Shown: in pieces, positions 9,140 to 18,003 of the stretch | How the letters are laid out: each line of letters begins with the position of its first letter | Numbering within the stretch: position 1 is the stretch's first letter | Assembly: GCF_024970185.1 (NCBI RefSeq) | Contig: NZ_CP103965.1 | Span: 1,608,001 to 1,672,000, forward strand | Origin: Pseudomonas sp. N3-W | GTDB taxonomy: Bacteria; Pseudomonadota; Gammaproteobacteria; Pseudomonadales; Pseudomonadaceae | Direction: 5' to 3' | DNA length: 64,000 nt | The notes under the pieces: model-generated | Databases searched by the model: none | What the model saw: only the letters and a program-made list of their open reading frames with translations | Told to the model about the DNA's origin: nothing | Position numbers and translations under genes: made by a program

Positions 9140-9312
9140 CGGATGTGTCTGCCCGCGAGTATGTATTAAGGCTGATACATCGCAAGAACAGTGCCATCAG
9201 GGGTAATGGCACGGTTGGGGCAGATTTGTAACGGTTTCGATATGTTTGCCGGGCTGCAAATGACTGCCGGTAGCGGCAGGTTGTCGCCGCCGGACCGGCA
9301 AAACTTGTCAAT

Positions 9313-9402
9313 TGTGGGAGCGAGCCTGCTCGCGAAGGCGGTGTCTCAGGCAACGTTGATATTGGCTGATAGCGCTTTCGCGAGCAGGCTCGCTCCCACA
9401 GG
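9313..9402. repeat. REP doublet
   Basis: Perfectly facing REP arms (TGTGGGAGCGAGCCTGCTC... and ...GAGCAGGCTCGCTCCCACA) with a loop of about 45 bp, just downstream of the HNH nuclease gene. Confidence 0.9.
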
Positions 9403-9414
9403 AGGAGGCCAGCC

Positions 9415-9789
9415 TCAGTCTTCTTTTTTCATCAGCCCGGCCAGTGCCGCAAACGGGTTATGCGTGGCCTTGGCGATTTTCGGCGTGCTCAGCGAGCCTT
9501 CGCCGAAGTATTGCTGGTCGGTATAACGGGAGTGTTCGTTGTCGTGGCAGTACAGGCACAACAGTTCCCAGTTCGAACCGTCCTGAGGGTTGTTGTCGTG
9601 GTTGTGGTCGCGGTGGTGCACGGTCAGTTCGCTCAGGCGTTTGCCGGCAAATTCACGGGCGCAACGGCCGCACACATGCGGGTACATTTTCAGCGCCTTG
9701 TCGCGGTAACCCATTTCCTTGTCGCGCTGGTTGTCGGCGAGGATGCGGTCCAGCTTCGAGGTGTTGGTCGGGGGCGTTGACGAACTCAT
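9415..9789 (-). CDS. yajD: HNH nuclease, YajD family
   Basis: 124-residue small HNH protein. Two CxxC pairs (CGRC near residue 40 and CLYC near residue 93) should bind a structural zinc. Between them lies the HNH core: VHHRDHNHDNNPQDGSNW and then the CHDNEH end. Length and the tail HNPFAALAGLM are as in YajD of E. coli. It is presumed to cut or bind nucleic acid; its cellular role is poorly known. It stands alone, with a REP doublet after it. Confidence 0.88.
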   Translation of the reverse strand: MSSSTPPTNTSKLDRILADNQRDKEMGYRDKALKMYPHVCGRCAREFAGKRLSELTVHHRDHNHDNNPQDGSNWELLCLYCHDNEHSRYTDQQYFGEGSLSTPKIAKATHNPFAALAGLMKKED

Positions 9790-9838
9790 GGGTTCACCTT
9801 TGTAGAAAGACTAATGACGGTATGTAGAAGAGTTTAGC

Positions 9839-10525
9839 TCAGCCCTTGAGCTTCTCGGCAATCCAGATGGTGTGGCGCGTGCCCTTGTTGCCGTGGGCGA
9901 AGACCTGCACTTCCTCGGCCTTGAAACCGGCTTTTTTCAACTTGTCGGAAAACTGCCGGTCGGCGCTGGCCGACCACACGGCCAGCACGCCTTTGGGCCG
10001 CAAGGCTTTGGCGCAGGCGCTCAGGCCGCCGGCGGAGTACAGCCAGCTGTTGGCTTTCTGGGTCAGGCCTTCGGGGCCGTTGTCGACGTCGAGCATGATC
10101 GCATCGAAGCCCTGCGGTTCGGCTTGCAGGACCTTGGCCACGTCTTCCATGCGGATCACCGTGCGCGGGTCGAGGAGCGGTTTGCCGGCTTTTTCGCCCA
10201 GCGGGCCACGGTTCCATTCAACGACCCCCGGCACCAGCTCGGCGACCACTACTTCGGCGGTCTTGCCCAGATGCTTGAGCGCAGAGGCAAGGGTAAAACC
10301 CATGCCCAGGCCACCGATCAATACGCGCGAGTCCGGTCGACCGGCCACCTTGCGGCACGGGATCTCGGCCAGGGCGTCTTCGGAACCGTGCATGCGGGTG
10401 TTCATCAGTTGCCCGCCGTCGCCGCCCTGGATCTTGATGACGAAGTCCTCGCCGTATTCGAACAGGCACAGGGCACCGCCGTTTTCAGGAATAGGAGCGG
10501 TGTCGAGCAGAACGAAACGTTTCAT
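9839..10525 (-). CDS. spermidine-synthase-like methyltransferase-fold protein
   Basis: 228 residues. The glycine motif VLIGGLGMGFTLASAL binds a nucleotide-type cofactor in the class I methyltransferase/spermidine synthase fold. The acidic AELVPGVVEWNRG strand and FDAIMLDVDNGPEGL follow in the expected order. Annotators usually call such proteins spermidine synthase, but a clear aminopropyltransferase signature is missing and the real substrate is unknown. The start at 10525 gives the conserved beginning MKRFVLLDTAPIPENGGAL; the longer frame to 10612 is not supported. It is divergent from the small secreted protein at 10615. Confidence 0.78.
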   Translation of the reverse strand: MKRFVLLDTAPIPENGGALCLFEYGEDFVIKIQGGDGGQLMNTRMHGSEDALAEIPCRKVAGRPDSRVLIGGLGMGFTLASALKHLGKTAEVVVAELVPGVVEWNRGPLGEKAGKPLLDPRTVIRMEDVAKVLQAEPQGFDAIMLDVDNGPEGLTQKANSWLYSAGGLSACAKALRPKGVLAVWSASADRQFSDKLKKAGFKAEEVQVFAHGNKGTRHTIWIAEKLKG

Positions 10526-10614
10526 GAGAGGCTCTTGAGCAGAAAATGGCATAAGGCAAATCGACGCCGTTGGGAGTAGCCTGCTGGCAGACAACAAGGC
10601 CAACGGAGCCATTG

Positions 10615-10905
10615 ATGAAGCGCACCATTCTAACGGTCATTGCCATGGCCGCGCTCTCGATAACTGCAGTGCAGGCCCAGGAGCAACAAACCATCCCCGT
10701 CAGCCCCGCGCCGATGCCCGGTTCGCCCGGCACCGCGACACCGACGCCGTACCCGCAGATCACGCCCACTGCTGTGCCACGAGCCGGGACCGGCAGTGGC
10801 GGCACGCCGTTGCTGCCGCCCATCGAAATGCCCAGCCCGCCCAAGGACCAGACGTTGCCGGGGCTTGAGCAGAGCGCGACGAAGATCAAGTCGCCGGGCG
10901 GCTAG
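10615..10905 (+). CDS. small Pro-rich exported protein
   Basis: 96 residues. A basic start (MKRT) and hydrophobic core end at a probable AVQA-Q cleavage site near residue 22. The mature part is short and very rich in Pro, Gly and Thr (PAPMPGSPGTATPTPYPQITP), so it is likely unstructured in the periplasm. No function is recognised. Its stop codon shares the palindrome CTAG with the stop of the convergent cyclic-nucleotide-binding gene, so the two genes meet with a 4-bp shared end. Confidence 0.65.
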   Translation: MKRTILTVIAMAALSITAVQAQEQQTIPVSPAPMPGSPGTATPTPYPQITPTAVPRAGTGSGGTPLLPPIEMPSPPKDQTLPGLEQSATKIKSPGG

Positions 10906-11375
10906 ACCTGCTGCGACAGCAGTTGCCCGTCAGCCATGCGCAGACGTTTCGAGAGGGAGACGGCGAGGGCGCGGATGATCTTGGCGGCAATTTTTGGCGC
11001 GTCGTTGAGCATCTTTTCCAGCGAGTCCTTGCCCAGGTTGAGCAACTGACAGTTGCTCGCCGCCACGCAACTGGCCGAGCGCCGCTCACCATCGAGTACG
11101 GCCATTTCACCGAAGGCCCGACCGCTGCGCAGGGTGGCCATGGTCACCCGTTGCCCGTCGCTGTTGGTCTTCTGCACCGCCACCTGGCCGGTGTGGATGA
11201 TGCACATGAAACTGCCGGCATCGCCTTCGTGGAAGATCTCTTCACCTTCGGCCACGGTGCTGATGCTGAAATAGCCCGAGGCGGTGGCAAAATCAGCCGG
11301 CAGCAATTGATCGAACAGGCCGCAGTCCATCAGCCAGTCGCGGATTTCGTTGTTCAGCAAGGTCGGTTCTGACAT
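10902..11375 (-). CDS. stand-alone cyclic-nucleotide-binding domain protein
   Basis: 157 residues consisting of one CNMP-binding beta-roll (GDAGSFMCIIHTGQVAVQ, then the phosphate-binding cassette RSGRAFGEMAVLDGERRSAS) and short helices. There is no DNA-binding helix-turn-helix and no membrane segment, so it is not a CRP-type regulator by itself. The GE-MA-L and R-S residues of the cassette are intact, so ligand binding is plausible. Partner proteins are not visible in the neighbourhood. Confidence 0.85.
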   Translation of the reverse strand: MSEPTLLNNEIRDWLMDCGLFDQLLPADFATASGYFSISTVAEGEEIFHEGDAGSFMCIIHTGQVAVQKTNSDGQRVTMATLRSGRAFGEMAVLDGERRSASCVAASNCQLLNLGKDSLEKMLNDAPKIAAKIIRALAVSLSKRLRMADGQLLSQQV

Positions 11376-11428
11376 GGTCTTTTTCTTGTGTCTGTTGCGG
11401 TTCCGGGCTTATGAATCGACACATCCCC

Positions 11429-11458
11429 CCTGTGGGAGCGGGGTTGCTCCCACAGGGC
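11429..11458. repeat. single REP-like hairpin
   Basis: CCCTGTGGGAGC-GGGGTT-GCTCCCACAGGG, a perfect 12-bp stem with a 6-base loop between the CNMP-binding gene and oligopeptidase B. Confidence 0.85.
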
Positions 11459-11517
11459 GATAGTGTTGTATCGGGCCCGGTGTCAGGGTTTAAGACCTGA
11501 TCACCGGGCCAAGTTCC

Positions 11518-13572
11518 TCAGGCAATGCCCAAAATCTTGAAAACAAATGCGTATTCGAGCGCTACGTCACGTAACCCCTGATATCGGCCGCTCATCCCGC
11601 CATGCCCGGCGCCCAGTTCGGTCTTGAGCAGCAGCGGGTTGTTGTCGGTTTTGCTGGCCCGTAGTTTCGCCACCCACTTGGCCGCTTCCCAATACTGCAC
11701 GCGACTGTCGTTGTAGCCGGCAACCACCAGCATCGCCGGATAGGCTTGCGCGCAGACGTTTTCGTACGGGGCATAGGCCTTGATCCGATCGTGAACGTCC
11801 GGCTCTTCGGGATTGCCCCACTCGTCGTATTCGGTGACGGTCAGCGGCAAATCCGGATCGAGCATGGTGTTGAGGACGTCGACGAACGGCACTTCGGCAA
11901 TCGCGGCGGCAAACAGCTCCGGGCGCTGGTTGAGCACGGCACCGATCAACAGGCCACCGGCACTGCCGCCGCTGATTGCCAGTTGCTGCGCGGTGGTGAA
12001 GCCGTTGTCGATCAGGTGTTCGGCGCAGGCGATAAAGTCGCTGAAGGTGTTGTGCTTGTGCTCCTGCTTGCCGGCGCGATACCAGGCTTCGCCCAGTTCA
12101 CCGCCGCCACGCACATGAGCGATGGCGAAGGCCATGCCGCGATCCAGTAAGCTCAGACGGGCGTGGGAGAACCACGGATCGAGGCTTTCGCCATAGGCGC
12201 CGTAGCCGTAGAGATACAACGGCGTTGGCTTGCCGAGTGCTTCGCGCTTGACTACCAGGCTGATCGGCACCTGCGTGCCGTCCGGCGCGGTCGCCCACAG
12301 GCGCTGGCTGACATAGGCGTCGGCATCGAACGGGCCGAGTACCGGGGTTTGCTTCAACACCTGTTGTTCGCCACTGGCCAGCTCCAGCTGACGCACCTGC
12401 GCCGGGCGATTCAGCGCCTCGTAGCGCAGGCGAATCCGGTCACTGACAAACTCCAGGCTGTTTTGCACATGCAGGCTGTAGGCCGCGTCCGGCAGTTGCA
12501 CGCGATACGGCGACAGGCCTTGTGGGTGAACTTCGATGATTGGCAGGCCACCTTCACGCAAGCTCAGCGTCAACGCGTCGATATTCAGGCTCACGCCCTC
12601 GATCATCACGGTGTCGCTGTGGGGGATCAGGTTCTGCCAGTCGGCCTCGCTCGGCGTCGCGCCGGTATCGACGGCGTGGTACAGGGCGAAGTTGATGCCG
12701 TCGCGGTTGGTGCGAATGAACCAGGTCCATTGACCATCGAAGGTGCCGTGATCGACGTCGTATTCGTGGTCTTCGACCCGTGGCGCCAGGCAGGTAAAGG
12801 CCTGCTGCGGCTGGAAGGCGTCCAGGGCCCAGACTTCGCTGGTGGTCTTGCTGCCCAGCGTCAGCAGCAACTGTTGCTCGGAACTGGAACGGTAGCAATG
12901 CAGGAAGAACCGCCCGTCCGGCTCATGGAACACTTCTTCGGCGGCCGTGCCGTCCAGCCGATAGCGCAGCAGCTTGTGCGGGCGATGGGTGTCGTCCAGT
13001 TCGCCGAAGAACAGCGTCAGGCTGTCGTTGGCCCAGGTCATGCTGCCGTCGCAGTCTTCGAATTCCAGTTCGCTGACCTTGCCGTTGGACAATTCCTTCA
13101 CGAACAGGGTGTAAATCTCATCGCCGCTGGCATCGACGCTGTAGGCCAGCCGCTGATGGTCCGGGCTGATGCTGAAGGCGCCCAATGAGAAGAAGCCGCC
13201 GTTGGCCAGAGCGTTCGGGTCCAGCAGCAATTGTTCCTGGCTTTCGTCGATATACAGGCTGTCATCGGCCGGGCGCGGGCAGCGGTAGTGCCGGGCGTAC
13301 TCGTCACCGGCCGTGGTGCGGGTGTAATACAGGTACGGACCCCACGGGGAGGGCAGGGACAGGTCGGTTTCCAGAATCCTGCCCTTGATTTCCTCGAACA
13401 GGGTTTCGCGCAATCCGGCCTGATCGGCGGTTTGTGCTTCCTGGTAGCTGTTTTCAGCCTTCAGGTAGTCGAGCACCGCGTCGGTGTCGCGCTCCTGAAG
13501 CCAGGCATACGGGTCAGAGCCTGCGGCCTTGTGGGCAATCGGAGCGCTGGTGACGTTGGCGGATAAGGGCAT
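11518..13572 (-). CDS. ptrB: oligopeptidase B (S9 prolyl oligopeptidase family)
   Basis: 684-residue serine peptidase, the normal length for oligopeptidase B, which cuts short peptides after Arg or Lys. An N-terminal seven-bladed propeller (about residues 70-400) precedes the alpha/beta hydrolase domain. The catalytic triad is visible: S537 in SGGSAGG, D622 in VAGYNDSRV, H657 in GAGHGGMSGR. The acidic pairs near the active site that give dibasic preference (DEWGNPEEPD) are present. The start at 13572 gives MPLSANVTSAPIAHK; the frame extends further upstream but into a palindromic repeat. Cytoplasmic, single gene. Confidence 0.93.
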   Translation of the reverse strand: MPLSANVTSAPIAHKAAGSDPYAWLQERDTDAVLDYLKAENSYQEAQTADQAGLRETLFEEIKGRILETDLSLPSPWGPYLYYTRTTAGDEYARHYRCPRPADDSLYIDESQEQLLLDPNALANGGFFSLGAFSISPDHQRLAYSVDASGDEIYTLFVKELSNGKVSELEFEDCDGSMTWANDSLTLFFGELDDTHRPHKLLRYRLDGTAAEEVFHEPDGRFFLHCYRSSSEQQLLLTLGSKTTSEVWALDAFQPQQAFTCLAPRVEDHEYDVDHGTFDGQWTWFIRTNRDGINFALYHAVDTGATPSEADWQNLIPHSDTVMIEGVSLNIDALTLSLREGGLPIIEVHPQGLSPYRVQLPDAAYSLHVQNSLEFVSDRIRLRYEALNRPAQVRQLELASGEQQVLKQTPVLGPFDADAYVSQRLWATAPDGTQVPISLVVKREALGKPTPLYLYGYGAYGESLDPWFSHARLSLLDRGMAFAIAHVRGGGELGEAWYRAGKQEHKHNTFSDFIACAEHLIDNGFTTAQQLAISGGSAGGLLIGAVLNQRPELFAAAIAEVPFVDVLNTMLDPDLPLTVTEYDEWGNPEEPDVHDRIKAYAPYENVCAQAYPAMLVVAGYNDSRVQYWEAAKWVAKLRASKTDNNPLLLKTELGAGHGGMSGRYQGLRDVALEYAFVFKILGIA

Positions 13573-13654
13573 GAAGGGCTCTCGGACGATGTACGGAATT
13601 AGGGTTTCGCCACCTGTGGGTGCTGGCGTGTCGATCGGGTGCAACACTGAACCT

Positions 13655-13757
13655 GTGGCGAGGGAGCTTGCTCGCGCTGGACTGCCTAGCAGTCCCCTTT
13701 CTTTAGACAAAGAGAGGGGCCGCTTCGCGCCCCAGCGCGAGCAAGCTCCCTCGCCAC
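13655..13757. repeat. long inverted repeat (26-bp arms)
   Basis: Arms at 13655-13680 (GTGGCGAGGGAGCTTGCTCG...) and 13732-13757 are perfect complements, with about 50 bp between. The theme (GTGGCGAGGGAGCTTGCTCGC) differs from the GTGGGAGCGAGC REPs in this window and is a second REP type. It lies in the divergent region between oligopeptidase B and the membrane protein at 13848. Confidence 0.88.
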
Positions 13758-13847
13758 GGGAAAATGTCCATCCTTGCCCAACTGGTATTGGGACAAGCCG
13801 GACGTGCGAAAAGTCGTTACTATAAGCGTCTCTTTGCCTGCCTTGCC

Positions 13848-14345
13848 ATGGACACCATGACCGAGAACGACTATCTGATCGCTTGGGGCCTCTACGCCTT
13901 TGCCGCTTTAGGCTGCCTGTTGGTGTGGATGCGCCTGACCCGCTGGATGTGGCGCTACCTGCGCGAGCCGCTGCGCCTGCTGGTGGCGGTGCTGCTGTTC
14001 AGCCCGACCATCATCGATCCGGTGAAGGAAAAAGTCGCGCCGGCTATCGCCATTACGGCCCTGGACCTGGCGTTCAAGGTGGGTAACAACGCCTGGCGCG
14101 CCATCTCCGATCTGTTCATGTACGGCATGATCGCCTTTGGCCTGTACCTGATCTTCGTGCTGATCCGCTGGCCCATCGAGCGCGCCTCCAATGCACGCAA
14201 GGAACAGGCGGCGGCAGCCAAGGCGGCGGCGAAAGCTGCCGAACGTGATGACGATCAACCCTTCGGCGTGGCCGGCGATGATCGCTACGGTCGTCCACCG
14301 GTGCCGAACAATCCCCAGCGTTCGCGAATCGAACCGCGTTTGTAA
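13848..14345 (+). CDS. hypothetical inner-membrane protein
   Basis: 165 residues from the ATG at 13848 (MDTMTENDYL); the ATG at 13857 is equally possible and the longer frame to 13764 runs into the repeat. Three hydrophobic segments are visible: about residues 11-28, 45-75 and 92-112. An Ala/Lys-rich coiled segment follows (KEQAAAAKAAAKAAERDDD) and then a Pro/Arg-rich tail. Such proteins are sometimes labelled MFS transporter, but the size rules out a full transporter. It is followed by the amidotransferase and DUF2937 genes on the same strand. Confidence 0.7.
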   Translation: MDTMTENDYLIAWGLYAFAALGCLLVWMRLTRWMWRYLREPLRLLVAVLLFSPTIIDPVKEKVAPAIAITALDLAFKVGNNAWRAISDLFMYGMIAFGLYLIFVLIRWPIERASNARKEQAAAAKAAAKAAERDDDQPFGVAGDDRYGRPPVPNNPQRSRIEPRL

Positions 14346-14376
14346 TCGGCTCCAGACTTGAAGCGAGCGTCCTTGG

Positions 14377-15153
14377 ATGTGTGAATTATTGGGCATGAGC
14401 GCCAATGTGCCGACCGATATCGTGTTCAGCTTCACCGGGCTGATGCAGCGCGGTGGCCGCACCGGTCCGCACCGTGACGGCTGGGGCATTGCCTTCTATG
14501 AAGGCCGCGGCCTGCGACTGTTTCAGGACCCGGCGGCGAGCAGCGAGTCGGAAGTGGCGAATCTGGTGCAGCGTTATCCGATCAAGAGCGAAGTGGTGAT
14601 TGGCCATATTCGCCAGGCCAACGTCGGCAAGGTCTGCCTGTCCAACACTCACCCGTTCGTCCGTGAGCTGTGGGGGCGTAACTGGTGTTTTGCGCACAAC
14701 GGCCAACTCGCGGATTTCAGCCCGAGCAACAGCTTTTACCGTCCGGTCGGCGATACCGACAGCGAGGCGGCGTTCTGCGATTTGCTCAACCGGGTACGTG
14801 CCGCTTTTCCTGAGCCGGTCGAAATCGAAGCACTGCTGCCGGATCTGGTCGCGGCCTGTGCCGAATACCGCCGCAAAGGCGTATTCAATTGCCTGCTCAG
14901 TGATGGCGATTGGCTGTTCTGCTATTGCTCGACCAAACTGGCTCAAATCACCCGGCGTGCCCCGTTCGGTCCGGCGCGCCTGAAGGACGTCGATGTGATC
15001 GTCGATTTCCAGGCCGAAACCACGCCCAACGACGTGGTCACGGTGATTGCCACTGAACCGCTGACTGAAAACGAAACCTGGACCCGCTACGAACCGGGCC
15101 AATGGAGCCTCTGGCGACGCGGCGAATGCGTCAGCCAGGGCAAGACCGAATAA
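14377..15153 (+). CDS. class II glutamine amidotransferase (YafJ-like)
   Basis: 258 residues. The N-terminal nucleophile is Cys2 (M-CELLGMSA), exposed after Met removal. The Ntn-hydrolase glutaminase landmarks follow in order: [26 protein letters not shown] and WCFAHNGQL. There is no synthase domain, so the protein is a free-standing glutaminase-type domain as in YafJ. The acceptor substrate is unknown. The next gene starts only 11 bp after the stop, suggesting a shared message. Confidence 0.9.
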   Translation: MCELLGMSANVPTDIVFSFTGLMQRGGRTGPHRDGWGIAFYEGRGLRLFQDPAASSESEVANLVQRYPIKSEVVIGHIRQANVGKVCLSNTHPFVRELWGRNWCFAHNGQLADFSPSNSFYRPVGDTDSEAAFCDLLNRVRAAFPEPVEIEALLPDLVAACAEYRRKGVFNCLLSDGDWLFCYCSTKLAQITRRAPFGPARLKDVDVIVDFQAETTPNDVVTVIATEPLTENETWTRYEPGQWSLWRRGECVSQGKTE

Positions 15154-15164
15154 GGACGCACCCC

Positions 15165-15707
15165 ATGTTGCTCAGTTATCTACGGCTGGTGTTGTTTGCG
15201 GCGGGCCTGTTGATCGGTGTCCAGGTGCCGGGTTTCATCAACGATTACGCCAAACGGGTCGAGGCCCACCTGATCGAAGCGCAGACCGGTCTGCGTGGCT
15301 TTCAAGACACCGCCAACCAATTCTTCAAAGGCGATACTCAGGCGCTGGTGGCCCATTACCGCGAAAGCGACGACCCGGTATTTCGTAGTGACGCCGACAG
15401 CCTGAGCACCCTGCTCACCCGGCAACTGGCGCTGGATAAACAATTCCAGGCCATGCAGGGCCCGTGGTACATCCGTGTCCTACAAGTGGCGCTGGCCGCC
15501 GACCCGGACATCCGCAAGGAAACCTGGAACGGCTACAGCTACCAGATCCTGCTGACCCCCGAAGCGATGATCTGGGGCATGAGCGGCGCGTTGTTGCTGT
15601 CGTTCGGCATCGAATGCCTGTTCCGCCTGATCGACTGGGTGGTGTTGGGCGGCAAGCGCCTGCGCCAGAGCCGGCCAATCGAAGACCGGGATGTGCGGGG
15701 GTTGTAA
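15165..15707 (+). CDS. DUF2937 family membrane protein
   Basis: 180 residues. An N-terminal hydrophobic segment (LLSYLRLVLFAAGLLIGVQV) and a C-terminal one (about residues 130-150, AMIWGMSGALLLSFGIECLF) flank a soluble domain (EAQTGLRGFQDTANQFFKGD), matching the DUF2937 pattern. The ATG at 15165 is chosen because it follows the amidotransferase stop by 11 bp; the frame extends into that gene. Function is unknown. Probably co-transcribed with the amidotransferase. Confidence 0.82.
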   Translation: MLLSYLRLVLFAAGLLIGVQVPGFINDYAKRVEAHLIEAQTGLRGFQDTANQFFKGDTQALVAHYRESDDPVFRSDADSLSTLLTRQLALDKQFQAMQGPWYIRVLQVALAADPDIRKETWNGYSYQILLTPEAMIWGMSGALLLSFGIECLFRLIDWVVLGGKRLRQSRPIEDRDVRGL

Positions 15708-15765
15708 GCCCCCCGTTCATCCCCCTCGCCACAGGTGCAGTGGGGGGCAGGTTTAGAGGATGGAT

Positions 15766-15816
15766 TAGCTGAGGACGACATACGCCTCACCCACTTCGCG
15801 CCAATACCCGTGACAC
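15766..15816 (-). pseudogene. remnant of a lysR 3' end (duplicate of the tail of the gene at 21268)
   Basis: Read on the minus strand this stretch gives G-Y-W-R-E-V-G-E-A-Y-V-V-L-S-stop, against G-Y-G-R-K-V-G-E-A-Y-V-V-L-N-R-stop at the C-terminus of the LysR protein at 21268-22182. Twenty bases (15775-15794) are identical to 21281-21300, in the same orientation, and similarity continues at a lower level for about 17 bp. The match ends at the stop codon of the TonB receptor gene. No other part of a lysR gene is present here. It is a direct-repeat scar flanking the siderophore operon. Confidence 0.7.
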
Positions 15817-15823
15817 CACGCAA

Positions 15824-17935
15824 CTACCAGTCGACCGCATAGCTCATGCTCAAAGTGCGGCCCGCTGCATTGGCATAGGGCGCTCGGGCGTTGGCCTGGG
15901 CGAACAGGTTCTGGTAAGTGCGGTCTGTCAGGTTGTAGACCCCGCCTTCAAGGCGACCCACCGGTAACTGCATCGAACCGAGCAAATCCACCAGCGTATA
16001 GCCGTTGATTTCACGACCGTTATTGTCCTTGGCCGCAGCGTCATAACTGGCCAGGCGCATGCCTTGCAGGCGAAGGGTGTAGCCATCCTCCGTGTAGCCG
16101 ACAAACAGCGTGGTTTTCGCCGGTGAAATGCGGGTAGCGGGCAGGTCGGTCCATTTTCCGTTCTGCTCGGTCTCGCCTTTGGCCCTTGCGTAAGTGCCAC
16201 CCACCGACCAGCGATCGGTCACACGATAAGTCAGGCTGTTCTCAATCCCCCGAACGCGTTCTTTCTGGTTGATCAGGCGCAGTACACGGTCATTGGCATC
16301 GTAGAACTGGGTCACATCCGAAGTGTTTTCATACGCGGTGACATCGGCCTGCCAACGGTCCCAGTTGCCGCGCCAGCCCAATTCATAACTGTCGACCTTG
16401 ATCGCCTGAGCGTTCAGGCTCTGAATGTCATAGGTGCTGCTGACGTCACGCAGGAAACGCTGAATGTCCGGTAGCGAAAACCCCTGACTGAAGTTGACGA
16501 AAATGTCCTGGTTTTCGCTGAGGTGATAGACGGCACCGAGGTTGTACAGCGTGGCGTCATATTTGAGGGTGTCGCCCGGCAAGGTCGCACGTACGCCGGT
16601 CTGGACGATCTGGCCGTAAGCGATGCTGTCGGCGACTTCACTTTCGATCCATTCGCGGCGCACCCCGCCACGCAAGGTCCAGTCGCCAATATCCCAGGAC
16701 ATTTGCCCGAACAGCGCCTTGGTGGTGGTGACGATGTCCGGGCCCATCTCGTAGGTGGTCCCGGTTTTGGTATAGGTCAGTCCATCAAGCCTGTACTGAT
16801 CGCCGCGCTGGCGGGAACGCTCATGGTCATAGTCGGTTCCCCAGACCAGATTGCCCGTCGCGCTACCGATGGCCGGCAACGACGTATCAATGGCCACCCG
16901 CAAACCATAGACGTCCTGTACGCTATTGTTGTTGGCAATACCCGCTTTGCCCCGCGCCAGGTCCGGGAAAAACAAGGCATCAGCCCGACGCCAGTAGCTC
17001 TCCAGTTGCAGAGCCTGGCTGTAGAAATCCTTGTCGGTGTAGCTGAGGTTGATCGCCTGATTATAGGTATAGGGCTGGTCGTCGAGTTTCAAACCTTTGA
17101 CCGCGACAGCTTGCTGGCGGTTTTTCGGGTCTTTGGTGTAGTCGGTGTCTTGTTGGTCTTTATAGTCCTGCAGCGACAGGCTGAGTTTTTTGTCGGCATC
17201 CAGCTCGTAACCGAAGCGACCTTGCAGATCGTAAGTTTCGGTGTCCATGTTGCTGCCCTGAGAGGTGTCTTGCGGGATGCGCTTACCGTTGCCGTCGTAT
17301 TGATCGTTGCGTTGGGTCAGGTCGCCGGAGACGTACCAGTCCAGCGCACCCTTGCGTCCGGTCGCACTCTGGAAGGCTTCATAAGTGAAGCCTTTGCTGT
17401 CGAGATTATTGCCGCTGGTCAGGCCCAGTTTGCTGCTATAGGCGACGTCCTGCCCCTGATTGCGCTTGCTAATAATGTTGATGATCCCGCCTGAGGCACC
17501 GGCACCGTAGAGGCTGCTGGCGCCTGAAATCACTTCGATACGTTCGATGCTTGCCGGCGCGATGCTGTTGAGCTGACGGAAGTTGTCGCGTGTGGCGTTC
17601 TGCGACACACCGTCGATCAACACCAGCATGTTGCGCCCGCGCAGCGTCTGGCCAAAGTTGCTCATTCCACCACTGGAGGGCGCCAGGCCAGGGACCAGTT
17701 GGCCGAGAATATCGGAGACCCGACGCCCCGCACCGCTCTGCTCGAGGACTTGCTGTTCGTCGATTACCTGTACCGAACCAGGAATCGAGGCGATGGTCGC
17801 TTCGCTGCGAGTCGCAGAGACGACGGTAGCTTGGAGATCCAGGGCGCCGGGCTGCTGCTCCCGCTCTTCGGCTAAGAGAGCGGGGCTGAAGGCGCCGAAC
17901 AGCGGAATCAGGAATGAAAGTCTGGTTTGGGTCAT
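15824..17935 (-). CDS. TonB-dependent siderophore receptor (IutA-like)
   Basis: 703-residue outer-membrane receptor for a ferric siderophore. A signal peptide ending near ALLA-EE is followed by a TonB-box-like stretch (LQATVVSATRSE). The plug domain carries LRGRNMLVLIDGVSQNATRDNFRQL and GASSLYGAGASGGIINIISK, the arrangement found in ferric-aerobactin receptor IutA and relatives. The 22-strand barrel closes with the terminal aromatic LSMSYAVDW. No N-terminal STN signalling extension is present, so no ECF-sigma cascade is expected. It is last in a minus-strand operon after an NIS synthetase and an MFS exporter, 68 bp downstream of the latter. The ligand is presumably the locus's own carboxylate/citrate-type siderophore. 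Confidence 0.92.
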   Translation of the reverse strand: MTQTRLSFLIPLFGAFSPALLAEEREQQPGALDLQATVVSATRSEATIASIPGSVQVIDEQQVLEQSGAGRRVSDILGQLVPGLAPSSGGMSNFGQTLRGRNMLVLIDGVSQNATRDNFRQLNSIAPASIERIEVISGASSLYGAGASGGIINIISKRNQGQDVAYSSKLGLTSGNNLDSKGFTYEAFQSATGRKGALDWYVSGDLTQRNDQYDGNGKRIPQDTSQGSNMDTETYDLQGRFGYELDADKKLSLSLQDYKDQQDTDYTKDPKNRQQAVAVKGLKLDDQPYTYNQAINLSYTDKDFYSQALQLESYWRRADALFFPDLARGKAGIANNNSVQDVYGLRVAIDTSLPAIGSATGNLVWGTDYDHERSRQRGDQYRLDGLTYTKTGTTYEMGPDIVTTTKALFGQMSWDIGDWTLRGGVRREWIESEVADSIAYGQIVQTGVRATLPGDTLKYDATLYNLGAVYHLSENQDIFVNFSQGFSLPDIQRFLRDVSSTYDIQSLNAQAIKVDSYELGWRGNWDRWQADVTAYENTSDVTQFYDANDRVLRLINQKERVRGIENSLTYRVTDRWSVGGTYARAKGETEQNGKWTDLPATRISPAKTTLFVGYTEDGYTLRLQGMRLASYDAAAKDNNGREINGYTLVDLLGSMQLPVGRLEGGVYNLTDRTYQNLFAQANARAPYANAAGRTLSMSYAVDW

Positions 17936-18003
17936 GGCAGGATCTTTTTTTAGTTGTGATGAGTGTGGGTAACGCGGGCCGACAGCCCGGGCGTTGCGTT
18001 GAA

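Noticed and set aside
13764..13847. Longer start (ATG at 13764) for the membrane protein
   Set aside because: The extension lies beside the inverted repeat and has no family-like sequence; internal starts at 13848 or 13857 begin just ahead of the first hydrophobic segment.
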